Source: Leptasterias polaris (taxonomy: Eukaryota; Echinodermata; Asteroidea; Forcipulatida; Asteriidae). Taken from it: a stretch of 64,000 nucleotides of DNA. Shown here piece by piece: positions 23,862-33,462 of this stretch. The notes under the pieces were generated by a model. The model worked only from the letters and a program-made list of their open reading frames with translations. It searched no databases and had not been told where the DNA came from. Every line of letters starts with the position of its first letter. The stretch's first letter is position 1. The position numbers and the translations under genes are program-made. The stretch covers positions 5,430,001 through 5,494,000 of the forward strand of contig JAZGTN010000058.1 in NCBI GenBank assembly GCA_037783415.1. Direction: 5' to 3'.

Positions 23862-24359
23862 ACACAGTAAAGTTGTAGTTTTCTTCTTTGCATTGTGTGT
23901 TTGTGAGTGGATGACTGTGAGTGTGAGGCCCAGTTGGGTGTTGTTTTAGTTAACACTCAGCTCAAGTGGAACTACCTTCATCACTAATTGGATATATCTG
24001 AGGGACCGTGAATTCTGTGTTTTTGGGGGCTTCCAGCTGAACAGTTCCGATCGTGCTGATATAGTGATAAAAGTGCGATGACGATGATGATGTAGCAGGC
24101 TTTTTAAACTGTAAGAGGCATCAACGGAGTCTACACTACATGCACTACTCAACTGGTTTTACAGCAATTACTCGGCCAGTGCCAGAGAACTGTTCTTCGT
24201 TTTATCTACACTCCTACAGACAGTGTCTTCACTCTGCAAATTAACCAACTGAAAACTTAACTTTTGCCACTGACGTGAAAAGGGCAAGGGGAAGACTCTT
24301 TAATCCGATCGTGGCTGTCCACCGGACTAGAACTGAATTGGTTGTTGATTGTACTTACA

Positions 24360-24442
24360 AAAAAAAAAAAAAAATAAAAAAAAAATAAAAATACAATTAA
24401 AAAAAAAAAACAAAAAAAAAAATAAAAAAAATAAAAAAATAA
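24360..24442 (+). repeat. A-rich leader tract of Ngaro
   Basis: About 83 bp almost entirely A, broken by single T or C residues, ending 30 bp before the gag ATG. It is too T-interrupted for a simple poly-A insertion tail, and no target duplication is visible. Confidence 0.7.
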
Positions 24443-24472
24443 ATCATAGTTGTTGGTGTTGTATAAATCATA

Positions 24473-25699
24473 ATGCCTCGCCCGAAACGGCAAGCCAAGC
24501 GTCCGGCTCGGCTATTGGATGCTGGGGGGATGCTGGAGCAACCTACAAAGAGGATGCATCCAGTTCCAGAACAAAGGATGGCAGCTACGACGGCTAGCAG
24601 GCCTACCACTGCGTCTGCTGCCTCTACTACTAGTACAACAAGCGTCTCGGGTAATCATGGTAATGTAGAAAGTACACCTTCATGTAGTACAAGTACTGGT
24701 TCTAGTGGTACTGGTAGTTATATTAATGATAGTAGGCCTACTACTAGTACTAGTACTAGTGGTTCACAAACAAGCAATAATGTTGAAGCTGTCAATGTTC
24801 ATTTGGGACCATCCACCAGTGAGGTAGTTAACACATACACTTACAGCAATAATGCCCTTCCAAATCAGCCGCAACCAATCCCTAGGGTGAGTGAGTTCAC
24901 TCCCTTGGGTTTACATGTGCCATTGCCACTGAAAGAAAAAATTTGGAATGGTGCGTTTGTAGATTTGTCTTTGCTGCTGCAAGAAAGTGCAGCAGCAATT
25001 CTTTCTAGGACAGATTCTTCTTCGGAATTTTCACTTGCCCTAGAGGGCACAAGAATGGTTGTGCGTCCGGCAGCTTTGCAACGCAAAAAGGTTGATTCTA
25101 TTGACAAATGGTCCTCTGCCTTCCATACATACATGGCCATTTATTCGGCGAAACACCCTGCACGTTTCCCTGAATTGCTAAAATATGCAGAAACAGTGCG
25201 CCTGGCAGCAGCTCAGTTCCCAGGACTGGGCTGGCGCCAATATGATGAACAATTTCGTTTGATGCAAGAGGCAAATCCGTCACGTAGTTGGGGGGCCATT
25301 GACACAGAATTGTGGGTCACAGTGGCAGCTGCACCTGTGATGGCACATGCCCAATCAGCTAGCAATAGTTTTGGTTCTGCCAATCAGGGTGTTAAAAGCC
25401 AAAAGGTGGGTTTTTGCTTTGGTTTCAATGGGCCTCGGGGTTGCCATTTCAAGGCATGTAGATTTATGCACAAATGCAGCAAGTGTTCTGCACTTGGTCA
25501 TGGTGCTATGTTGTGCAGAAATGGAAATAAGGCAGGTGGGGCAAGCATGGCTCATAATTCTTTTCGGAGATTTGGAAAAAATGAGGGTGCCAAGGCCTTT
25601 GGTAAACCCCCCTTGGCCGTGAATACTGTACCTCATGCCGGAAATTCAGCTTCAAATGCTCAGCATAATTTTCGTGCTTCCAACGCCCGTAAAAATTAA
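24473..25699 (+). CDS. Ngaro Gag-like protein
   Basis: 408 codons from ATG. The first 130 residues are Ser/Thr-rich low-complexity sequence. A conserved central part follows (SAFHTYMAIYSAKHPARF, ETVRLAAAQFPGLGWRQYD). Near the C-terminus are two zinc-binding motifs: C-x8-C-x4-C-x3-H (CFGFNGPRGCHFKACRFMH) and C-x2-C-x4-H-x4-C (CSKCSALGHGAMLC). This is the expected ORF1 of Ngaro/DIRS elements, a nucleocapsid-like RNA-binding protein that packages element RNA. The central block is shared with the degraded copy at 15547-15205. The 3' end overlaps the next ORF by 65 nt, so pol must be reached by frameshift, reinitiation or splicing. Confidence 0.9.
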   Translation: MPRPKRQAKRPARLLDAGGMLEQPTKRMHPVPEQRMAATTASRPTTASAASTTSTTSVSGNHGNVESTPSCSTSTGSSGTGSYINDSRPTTSTSTSGSQTSNNVEAVNVHLGPSTSEVVNTYTYSNNALPNQPQPIPRVSEFTPLGLHVPLPLKEKIWNGAFVDLSLLLQESAAAILSRTDSSSEFSLALEGTRMVVRPAALQRKKVDSIDKWSSAFHTYMAIYSAKHPARFPELLKYAETVRLAAAQFPGLGWRQYDEQFRLMQEANPSRSWGAIDTELWVTVAAAPVMAHAQSASNSFGSANQGVKSQKVGFCFGFNGPRGCHFKACRFMHKCSKCSALGHGAMLCRNGNKAGGASMAHNSFRRFGKNEGAKAFGKPPLAVNTVPHAGNSASNAQHNFRASNARKN

Positions 25700-27251
25700 A
25701 TTGCTAAATAAATGGCTATGCAATTATCCAAATCAAAAAGATGCTGTTATTTTGAAAAGTGGATTTACTAGGGGTTTTTCGCTGGGTTATGAAGGTCCTC
25801 GAGTTAGCCGAGATGCAGGTTGCCTAGCTTCGGCAGTTCAGATGCCTAAGGTAGTGAATGATAAATTAGCTAAAGAAAAAGAATTAGGGCGAATGGCTGG
25901 CCCTTTTGTGAAACGACCTTTCCCCAACTTGCAATGTTCACCCATTGGTTTAGTGCCGAAACAGGTGCCTGGTTCTTATAGGTTAATTCATCACTTGTCT
26001 TTCCCGAACGGTAACTCAATTAATGATCATATTGACAAAAAAAAATGTAAGGTGCATTATGCATCTTTTGATAAAGCAGTCAACTTAGCTATGGGTTCTG
26101 GCCAGAATGCTTGGTTAGCAAAGTCAGACATAAAATCAGCTTTTCGGCTGCTACCAGTAATACCCACTGACTATGAATTGTTGGGTTTTATGTTTGAAGG
26201 CAAGTTCTATTTTGACAAGTGTTTACCTATGGGATGCTCAATGTCATGTGCTTTATTTGAGAAGTTTAGTACGTTCTTGGAATTTAGAGTTAAGTTCATG
26301 GCACAGTCTTCGCTAGTTACTCATTACTTGGATGATTTCTTGTTCATTGGTCCTACAAAGCCTTCATGTTCAGCTCTACTGGATACCTTTACAGCTCTGT
26401 GTGACGAACTAGGGGTGCCATTAGCACACGAGAAAACGGAGGGGCCAACACAGGTTATTACTTTTCTAGGTTTAGATATTGACACTCTGCGTAAAGAAGT
26501 GAGAGTACCAGCAGTTAAAGTTCAGAAAAGCTGTCTCCAAATTCATCAGGCATTGTGCAAAACTAAAATGTCTCTAGTCCAAATTCAGTCCCTGGTTGGC
26601 TCACTAAATTTTCTATGTAAAGCAATTGCCCCTGGCAGAGCCTTTCTAGGCCGTCTTATTGCCCTTACCCGTGGGCTTACAAGGCCCCACCATAAAGTGC
26701 GTATCTCCAAAGGGGCACGACTTGATTTGCTCATGTGGTTAGAATTCTTGTCACATTTTAATGGGGTGTCTGCCTTTATGGGCCATGAGTGGGATTCAAA
26801 TGACTCTTTGGAATTGTTTACGGATGCGGCAGCAAGCATTGGCTTTGGAGCCTACTTTCAAGGAAAATGGGTACAGGGGAGATGGCCATCTGAGATTATT
26901 AGAAGTCCACCTTCCATTGCAATTTTGGAATTTTATCCATTGGTGGTGGCTGTCAAGAGTTGGGGTCATCTCCTAAAAAACCGCAAAGTGCGATTTTTTA
27001 CTGATAACTCTGCAGTGGTACATATAGTTAATAAACAATCATCTCGCTGCCCGAAAATTATGCATCTGTTGCGGATATTTGTGCTTGACTGTTTGAATTT
27101 TAATGTATTATTTAAGGCTATACATGTGCCAGGCAAGCATAATGATAAAGCTGATGCTTTGTCCCGTTTTCAGATGAATCGTTTTTTCACGGTAGCCCCC
27201 TTGGCAGAGACAACCATGACGCCTCTACCTGTACTTCCACAGGTGTGGTAA
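25635..27251 (+). CDS. Ngaro reverse transcriptase / RNase H
   Basis: 538 codons. Conserved sequence starts near residue 15 and shows GFSLGYEGPR, then RT motifs: AWLAKSDIKSAFRLLPV (motif A), MGCSMSCALFEKFS (motif B) and THYLDDFLFIGP with the catalytic YLDD (motif C). RNase H follows with ELFTDAAASIGFGAYF, VRFFTDNSAVVHIVNKQSSR and PGKHNDKADALSR. The enzyme copies element RNA into DNA and removes the template. The first ATG lies within gag, and homology starts close to the gag stop, so it may be made as a gag-pol fusion by a +1 shift in the overlap. The ORF overlaps the start region of the recombinase ORF by a few bases. Confidence 0.93.
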   Translation: MPEIQLQMLSIIFVLPTPVKIKLLNKWLCNYPNQKDAVILKSGFTRGFSLGYEGPRVSRDAGCLASAVQMPKVVNDKLAKEKELGRMAGPFVKRPFPNLQCSPIGLVPKQVPGSYRLIHHLSFPNGNSINDHIDKKKCKVHYASFDKAVNLAMGSGQNAWLAKSDIKSAFRLLPVIPTDYELLGFMFEGKFYFDKCLPMGCSMSCALFEKFSTFLEFRVKFMAQSSLVTHYLDDFLFIGPTKPSCSALLDTFTALCDELGVPLAHEKTEGPTQVITFLGLDIDTLRKEVRVPAVKVQKSCLQIHQALCKTKMSLVQIQSLVGSLNFLCKAIAPGRAFLGRLIALTRGLTRPHHKVRISKGARLDLLMWLEFLSHFNGVSAFMGHEWDSNDSLELFTDAAASIGFGAYFQGKWVQGRWPSEIIRSPPSIAILEFYPLVVAVKSWGHLLKNRKVRFFTDNSAVVHIVNKQSSRCPKIMHLLRIFVLDCLNFNVLFKAIHVPGKHNDKADALSRFQMNRFFTVAPLAETTMTPLPVLPQVW

Positions 27252-27259
27252 AAGGTGAG

Positions 27260-28180
27260 ATGGACCGCTTGCTGGCTTTATCAATAACACAGAATACTCG
27301 AAAGGCGTATACTTCAGGCATAAATGCATTTTGCAACTTTAAGGGTTGGCGGTTAGGTACGGTCGTGCCAATTTTATCACATGATATTAGGGAGTTTATT
27401 GCTTGGTTATCATTACGTCAATTAGCCGCAACGACTATTGCTACATATGTGGCTGGGGTCAGTTACTTTCACAGAATCCATAGTTGGCCAGATCCTACTA
27501 AAGATTTTTTAGTTTCCAAGCTACTTGAAGGTTGTAAGAGGGACCATCCGACAACTGATAGTAGGATGCCAATAACGCTGACAATTTTGGCTCAAATGTT
27601 GAATGCCTTACCTAATGTTTGTGCATCCCAGTACGAATGTTCATTGTTCAGGGCAGTATTGTTATGTGCATTTTTTGGCTTCATGAGGATTGGGGAATTT
27701 ACGGCACATACATTACATAAGGTACAAGCTTCCCTTTTGCATATTTGTGACATTGAATTTTGTAATCTGGATACATGTCAGGCATCAGTTTTGTTTTCAT
27801 TTCGTCAGTCCAAAACTAATCAGTCAGGCTCGGCTCAGAGAATTCGCTTAGCTAGCTCAAAGAACGAGGCATTGTGCCCAGTCAAAGCTTTACAGAATTT
27901 TATTCATGTTCGCCCAGTGGGGCAGGGCCCTTTGTTTTGCCATTTTGATGGGGGGCCACTGTCACGTTATCAGTTTAACGCAGTACTAAAGGGACTACTT
28001 TCACTTTGTGGGCTTCAAGGGTTAAATTATCGGGCCCATTCCTTCCGCATTGGTGCAGCCACTGCAGCATTTGAGTTAGGGGTGCCAAAGGAGAACATAC
28101 AGCAAATGGGTCGATGGCGTTCAGATGCAGTGTTTTCATATATCCGGCCTGTACAGGCTTCAATCATGCCAGGTGTTTAG
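27260..28180 (+). CDS. Ngaro tyrosine recombinase
   Basis: 306 codons from the first ATG (the frame is open a little upstream). An N-terminal SAM-like core-binding region (NTRKAYTSGINAFCNF) is followed by the catalytic domain. Its arginine is in FFGFMRIGEFTAHT, the H-x-x-R is in AHSFRIGAATAAFELG, and the tyrosine nucleophile is in RWRSDAVFSYIRPVQ. The R-H-R-Y set is complete. It integrates the circular DNA copy instead of a DDE integrase. The ORF ends 15 codons after the tyrosine. A donor at 28173 would skip the stop and join the frame to the hydrolase. Confidence 0.93.
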   Translation: MDRLLALSITQNTRKAYTSGINAFCNFKGWRLGTVVPILSHDIREFIAWLSLRQLAATTIATYVAGVSYFHRIHSWPDPTKDFLVSKLLEGCKRDHPTTDSRMPITLTILAQMLNALPNVCASQYECSLFRAVLLCAFFGFMRIGEFTAHTLHKVQASLLHICDIEFCNLDTCQASVLFSFRQSKTNQSGSAQRIRLASSKNEALCPVKALQNFIHVRPVGQGPLFCHFDGGPLSRYQFNAVLKGLLSLCGLQGLNYRAHSFRIGAATAAFELGVPKENIQQMGRWRSDAVFSYIRPVQASIMPGV

Positions 28181-28224
28181 CGTCACAATAATTTTATTTC
28201 ACTCCCTTATTTTACTGACTGCAG
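28173..28224 (+). other. Possible 52-nt intron joining recombinase and SGNH ORFs
   Basis: The donor is CCAG/gtgttt at 28173, and the acceptor is tttactgactgcag/GT ending at 28224 after a pyrimidine-rich tract. Removing 52 nt changes the frame by one and removes the recombinase stop, so CCA G + GT CCT reads P-G-P into PIWIIGDS. Both splice signals and the frame agree; expression evidence is needed. Confidence 0.6.
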
Positions 28225-28745
28225 GTCCTATCTGGATCATTGGTGATTCGCTAGTGAAGTGGGCCAAGCAGTCACTTGACCTTGCAATTCCAGTCTTTTG
28301 GAAGGGTCGGGGCGGGGCGTCAATCAATGATTTTCCTCAACTGGTAGCTGAAATAAATGGCGTGCCTCCCTCCATTATCATTATTCATGTGGGAACTAAT
28401 GATTTGGTTCCAATGGATTCCTTCTGTCTGCGACAGCGTATGGTTTTAATGTTGACTGAATGCAAGATGCAATTTCCTGGGGCAAAAATCGTTTGGTCTG
28501 ACATTTTACCTCGGGTGTTTTATTTTGGGGCAGGGCCACAAACATCTATGGAAAGAAAGCGACGCTCAATTAATAAATGGGCCCGAGCAAAATGTCATAG
28601 GTGGGACGGTCATGTTCTGCACCATCCACAGTTTCATTGGACGGCAACCTCACTTTATAGATTTGACGGGGTTCACTTGTCTCCAGAAGGGAATTGTCTC
28701 TTTAGGTCCAATTTAGTGTCTTGCATTCGTTCCTTGATGGGTTAG
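28225..28745 (+). CDS. Ngaro SGNH/GDSL hydrolase domain
   Basis: The frame is open from 28125, where it overlaps the recombinase, but recognisable sequence starts at 28225. Block I is WIIGDSLVKWA with the catalytic serine, block III is IIIHVGTNDLVP, and block V is DGVHLSPEGN with D-x-x-H. The region has about 173 residues, usual for SGNH hydrolases. Ngaro elements of several animals are known to carry such a domain; an esterase or acyl-hydrolase role acting on lipids or modified macromolecules is assumed from the family and its place in the life cycle is unknown. The only upstream ATG lies inside the recombinase. A spliced fusion is the simplest way to express it. Confidence 0.88.
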
Positions 28746-28796
28746 TGTTTTTCTCTTGTGGCTGGGTTTTTTCCCTTGGGCCGCGCTTTGCGCGTG

Positions 28797-29563
28797 TGGC
28801 ATTTTTGGGCGGGAAAGGTTTTCAGACACAGGATCAATTTTGATGGTTGTATCATAACGGTCATTTTGTTTAGGTAATTTAACCTAATTGTACTTTGAGG
28901 TTTTAAATACATGTACTTGTAAGGCAACTAAGTTTACATTTAATAGGCTTTGGCGCCCTGTGATGTTTACCAGGGGTCATCCCGACCGTATGTATAAGCG
29001 GTGGGCCTTTCTGGGTTTATTGTGTAAAAAATTGTTTTATTGTGCTTTATCATTACAGGATTTTTGAATTGATATTGAAAGAAATTTTTCATTCAATATT
29101 TTGTTGGCATGGTTTGCCCAAGTCTTTATAGTGTATAGTTAAACACTGTGTAACTGTAGGCCTACATGGCCTCAAAATGGCTGGGTTTGGTTTGCTCAGT
29201 TAGTTCATGTAGTTTGACATTAGTCACGTTTCTACTCAAATGGGTCTGGTGTGCCCAACTTTCAAATGGGTCTGGTGTGCCCAACTTTCAAATGGGTCTG
29301 GTGTGCCCAACTATTAATTGGGTCTGGTGTGCCCAACTTTCAATTGGGTCTTATGTTCCCAATTTGTGCCTGGGTCTGGTGTGCCCAGGGGGTCTGGTGT
29401 GCCCCTCTTAATTTTCTTAGAGTTATTTGCCGGTTTGCCCTGAATACAAAGTATTGGTATCCGGTAGAATTTTTTCTGGCTGAATCAAGAATAAATTCAA
29501 GCTGTGGCATTATGTCACGAAACAAAATATACCTGTCTCCTGTGTCAATTAGTCTAATAATAA
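28797..29563 (+). repeat. Ngaro repeat B1
   Basis: 767 bp, matched by 30257-31023 at offset 1460 with no difference seen. It ends exactly where A2 begins and starts 52 bp after the hydrolase stop. Confidence 0.93.
29239..29403 (+). repeat. 25-bp minisatellite in repeat B1
   Basis: Units of about 25 bp of the form AATGGGTCTGGTGTGCCCAAC, five to seven copies, the last ones degenerate. The open frames through it are repeat artefacts. The copy in B2 is 30699-30863. Confidence 0.9.
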
Positions 29564-30227
29564 CACATTTTATCATTCAGTGATCAAATGCCTTATTCTT
29601 AGCTACAATGGTTGTTAAGTAGTTGTGATTCTTCTTAACTAGTGGGAGATGCATGGTTTAAGTTGTTACATTCATACTTGTGTCATCACTTGTGTGCAAT
29701 AGCACATTACAGTTGCCTTATGTGCAGAAACCTTTGGATACTGCAGTTACATAAAGCAAGCAGTTATTAGGCCAAGGGGTGGGGTTGACCCACATTGATG
29801 CTATGCACAGTTCTTATAGAGAACATTTAACACATAAATCCCATTGACAATTTTGTGTCAAAACAAGGATCCAAGCTCAAGATCTGTTGACCAATCAGAT
29901 GCTGGTATGTCTGGTAGGTTGACCTACATTGATGCTGTGCATAGTTCTTATGGAAAACATTTAACACATAAAATCCCATTGACAATTTTGTGACAAAACA
30001 AGGATCCAAGTTAAAGTTCTGAGGACCAATCAGATCCTGGTATTTTGACCAATCAGGGCCCAGTGGTAGTTTGCTCTGATTGGCTTGTTAAATAGCCAAT
30101 AGGAGGAAGGTTTCAACTTGCATCCAATCGGCATTTTATCTTATGTTTTTGATAGAAAATTTGTCTCACTTTGTCACAGCTATTCATGGAGGTCACATCT
30201 ATGTGAGCTCCATCATGTTTTAATCAC
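29564..30227 (+). repeat. Ngaro repeat A2
   Basis: 664 bp, second copy of A1, directly contiguous with B1. It contains the same CCAAT cluster. Confidence 0.93.
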
Positions 30228-30256
30228 CCACCTCCATCCCCAACTCCGCCTAACGC
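30228..30256 (+). other. 29-bp A2/B2 spacer
   Basis: CCACCTCCATCCCC followed by CAACTCCGCCTAACGC is the only part of the 3' block not shared with another repeat. In split-direct-repeat elements such a junction lies opposite the internal ends of A1 and B1 when the circle is made. Confidence 0.7.
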
Positions 30257-31023
30257 TGGCATTTTTGGGCGGGAAAGGTTTTCAGACACAGGATCAATTT
30301 TGATGGTTGTATCATAACGGTCATTTTGTTTAGGTAATTTAACCTAATTGTACTTTGAGGTTTTAAATACATGTACTTGTAAGGCAACTAAGTTTACATT
30401 TAATAGGCTTTGGCGCCCTGTGATGTTTACCAGGGGTCATCCCGACCGTATGTATAAGCGGTGGGCCTTTCTGGGTTTATTGTGTAAAAAATTGTTTTAT
30501 TGTGCTTTATCATTACAGGATTTTTGAATTGATATTGAAAGAAATTTTTCATTCAATATTTTGTTGGCATGGTTTGCCCAAGTCTTTATAGTGTATAGTT
30601 AAACACTGTGTAACTGTAGGCCTACATGGCCTCAAAATGGCTGGGTTTGGTTTGCTCAGTTAGTTCATGTAGTTTGACATTAGTCACGTTTCTACTCAAA
30701 TGGGTCTGGTGTGCCCAACTTTCAAATGGGTCTGGTGTGCCCAACTTTCAAATGGGTCTGGTGTGCCCAACTATTAATTGGGTCTGGTGTGCCCAACTTT
30801 CAATTGGGTCTTATGTTCCCAATTTGTGCCTGGGTCTGGTGTGCCCAGGGGGTCTGGTGTGCCCCTCTTAATTTTCTTAGAGTTATTTGCCGGTTTGCCC
30901 TGAATACAAAGTATTGGTATCCGGTAGAATTTTTTCTGGCTGAATCAAGAATAAATTCAAGCTGTGGCATTATGTCACGAAACAAAATATACCTGTCTCC
31001 TGTGTCAATTAGTCTAATAATAA
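30257..31023 (+). repeat. Ngaro repeat B2
   Basis: 767 bp, second copy of B1, containing the 25-bp minisatellite at 30699-30863. It ends the element at AATAATAA. Confidence 0.93.
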
Positions 31024-31260
31024 GTATACAGTGTACAACAATGATGGAGTGGGAGGCATGTTTACTGTACCGATAGCAGGACGGGTTGTGTAGGTGTTAA
31101 AAAAAAAAAAAATTGTATTAAACACCCTGTTCAAACAATGTGGCATAAAAAAAGTCTGGAAACACTGAAGAGGGATGAGGTTAATTGGTTGTAGGGTTAT
31201 TTTGGAGAATGTTTTGCCTATAGAGCCGGGCCCTATATATTTAAATATATGGCAACTTAC

Positions 31261-32104
31261 TTGCAAGCAGGTCCTTCTAGGCTGTATCAATGGGATTCAT
31301 CAAGAAGTATGGTGGTGAAGCTCTGTCATGCTTGGTACGGCATGCTTGGTACGGCATGCTTTGCAAATGGTTGGTATTTGATCTTTGCAGTTTCCGAAGT
31401 AGAGTTTACATGTTGATTTGACACAATAATAGTGGCATTCAAGTGGTGTTCTCTTATGTGTGAAGAACTGACGAAATATCTTCAGGGAATTAGTGCAAAG
31501 GCTTCCTGCCAAACAGTGCAGCTCAACATAAGTAAGCAGGTCAATAACTGCCTCACCAGAAATGGAATGTCGACAAACAAAAGCGATCGTCAAGAGCAGA
31601 CGCGTCGCTAGAGTGATTTGGGCACCAGGATAGATGTACTGTCCCCATAGCTTCCACTACTGGTACTGGTGCTAGTATTACTATGGCCGCTCTTGCCATC
31701 ACTATCTTTTACATCATCTTCATCCTCCATTTCAAAGTTATCATACTTGTCTAGATCAATCAATACTTGTCTAGATCAATCATGCATCTCTCATGCTCAT
31801 TGGATTCTGTTTCCATGTCTGCATCTTCAAGTTCAGCTGGTGGATCTGGATCTGCAGATTTACAGTTCATTGAACAGTTGGGTATATTGTCATTTAGTGA
31901 GAAGTCAACATCTTCATTTTCTTCTTGTTGTTCGCCACACATAACTTCATCAGCTTCAAGTGGAGACGATGTATTACTTTTACCATTGAAGCGCCATTTT
32001 GTTGTCCGGGGAACCATCCAGCTTGGGTTGGACAAATAATCAGAGTAACTTCCACGTTTCCTTTTAGGCACAGAACTTTCACCACCAGACTCTGTGTCAG
32101 ACAT
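31261..32104 (-). pseudogene. EnSpm-like transposase N-terminus split by the Ngaro
   Basis: From ATG at 32104 the minus strand reads MSDTESGGESSVPKRKRG and a long acidic stretch to about 31640. It then continues as LTIAFVCRHSISGEAVIDLL, with cysteine pairs (CHYYCVKSTC, ICKAC) down to TELHHHTS and IPLIQ. This is the acidic N-terminus plus cysteine-rich module of the EnSpm family, alignable with LYCFALRHSITKAALSDLLL of the copy at 4143-6608. A donor (TTGCAA/gtaagt) lies at 31261. The next exon (22940-23110) lies beyond the 7.8-kb Ngaro. A 20-bp tandem duplication (31743-31782) shifts the frame and further stops are present, so it is dead. Confidence 0.7.
31743..31782. repeat. 20-bp tandem duplication breaking the EnSpm frame
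   Basis: ATACTTGTCTAGATCAATCA occurs at 31743-31762 and again at 31763-31782. It duplicates LIDLDKY and creates a stop. Confidence 0.9.
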
Positions 32105-32916
32105 GACGACTGTGTTGTCAGCTTAAAATCTAAAGAAGAAAACAATCAGAAATTGTAAATCATGTATCAGGTATACACCAAACCAATGATCCCGAGATTT
32201 GAACCTGAAATATTAATATTATGTACATGGAAGCAGAAGCATAGATCGTTCGGCTACGTGAACGCGGTCAAATTTTGGTTAATTTAATGCCTTGTACAAT
32301 GTCAGCTAGCCGTGTGTGCAAGAAGGGTGCTATACGATCTGAGGCTAAAAAAATGTTTTAGAATTGTTACCGTCGCCAGCTCTGCTTGTGGATGGTGCAC
32401 CATTGAAATTGCGTCCAACTGTCTCTTGAATAGATTCCAAATTTCATGTGATTTAAAAAAATAAATATTGTTACACTTTAGTTTATGGCATGTTGTTAAG
32501 CAAAGCCAGTGTAAAATATATCTATTTGTACACGACGCTCTCCTGACACCCTTCTTGTCTATACATGGATCTATCATGTCTATAGCAGATACAACCTTCC
32601 TCCATGATACAACCAAGTGCACCTACTAGCCCTGGTAACCTACTTTACAATACATACATGATGTAGTAAAAAAACAACACTATCATGACTATCTTTTGGC
32701 TTAATGTGCAGCAAAATGTGAATAGCTTTACCAAATTTGTTTCTACCCTGCTGGTATTTCTATAGTTCTACAGAGGTGATCACTCTTTCCCATCCACAAT
32801 TAATTAATGTTGCGAAAGACTGACATATTCAGAAAATAATTTGGCAAACGGCATATCCAATTCCAATGTTATCATCTGATAATGTTATTAAATAAAAAAA
32901 AAAACATGATAATTAA

Positions 32917-33312
32917 AGGCACTGGACACTATCTATATGTACTAAAAATTATTTTTAGCATAACAACTTACTTGGTAACGAGCAATGGAGAGCTGTTGAT
33001 AGTATAAAACATTGTGAGAAACGGCTCCCTCTGAAGTAACGTAGTTTTTGAGAAAGAAAGAAGTAATTTCTCACTAAAATATTTGAAAATTTAATTGATT
33101 TCGAGACCTCAGCCGAGGTCTCGAAATCAATCATCTGAAAGACAAGGGTGTTTTTTCTTCCATTATTCTCTCGCAACTTCGACGACCAATTGAGTTCAAA
33201 TTTTCACAGGTTTGTTATTTTATGCATATGTTGAGATGGAAGAGATACACCAAGTGAGAAAACTGGTCTTTGAGTTGACAATTACCAAAAAGGTGTCCAC
33301 AGTCCAGTGCCT
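32917..33312. mobile_element. TTAA MITE, copy 1 (complete)
   Basis: TTAA (32913-32916) then AGGCACTGGACAC. The right end is the reverse complement with a 3-bp insertion, then TTAA (33313-33316). GTAGTTTTTGAGAAA lies at 33041, 124 bp from the left end. A perfect hairpin with 17-bp arms and a 4-nt loop lies at 33094-33131 (arm ATTGATTTCGAGACCTC). No coding capacity. Same family as 50398-50782 and 56487-56720. Confidence 0.88.
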
Positions 33313-33462
33313 TTAATAAGTTTAAGAATTTGGGTAGAATAATTAAGAATTTGGGTAGAATATGGATAAATTTTAAACATAAACCCATTACCAATAATTA
33401 TTTATATTATTATCAGTAATGTCACAGTATAAGTATCGTTATTAAATTTTACTACCACTCAC

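Larger units (their letters stand above)
23198..31023 (+). mobile_element. Ngaro tyrosine-recombinase retrotransposon, complete
   Basis: 7826 bp with the split-direct-repeat plan of Ngaro elements: A1 (23198-23861), coding interior, B1 (28797-29563), A2 (29564-30227), 29-bp spacer, B2 (30257-31023). A1 and A2 are both 664 bp and B1 and B2 both 767 bp; I saw no differences between partners. The four ORFs (gag, RT/RNase H, tyrosine recombinase, SGNH hydrolase) are uninterrupted. Known Ngaro biology: reverse transcription gives a circle that the recombinase integrates without a target duplication, and none is obvious here. Intact ORFs and matching repeats suggest a recent insertion. It sits in plus orientation in the intron of a minus-strand EnSpm transposase relic. 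Confidence 0.93.

Noticed and set aside
29166..29583. ORFs after the Ngaro hydrolase
   Set aside because: They come from the 25-bp minisatellite of the B repeats and occur identically in both copies.
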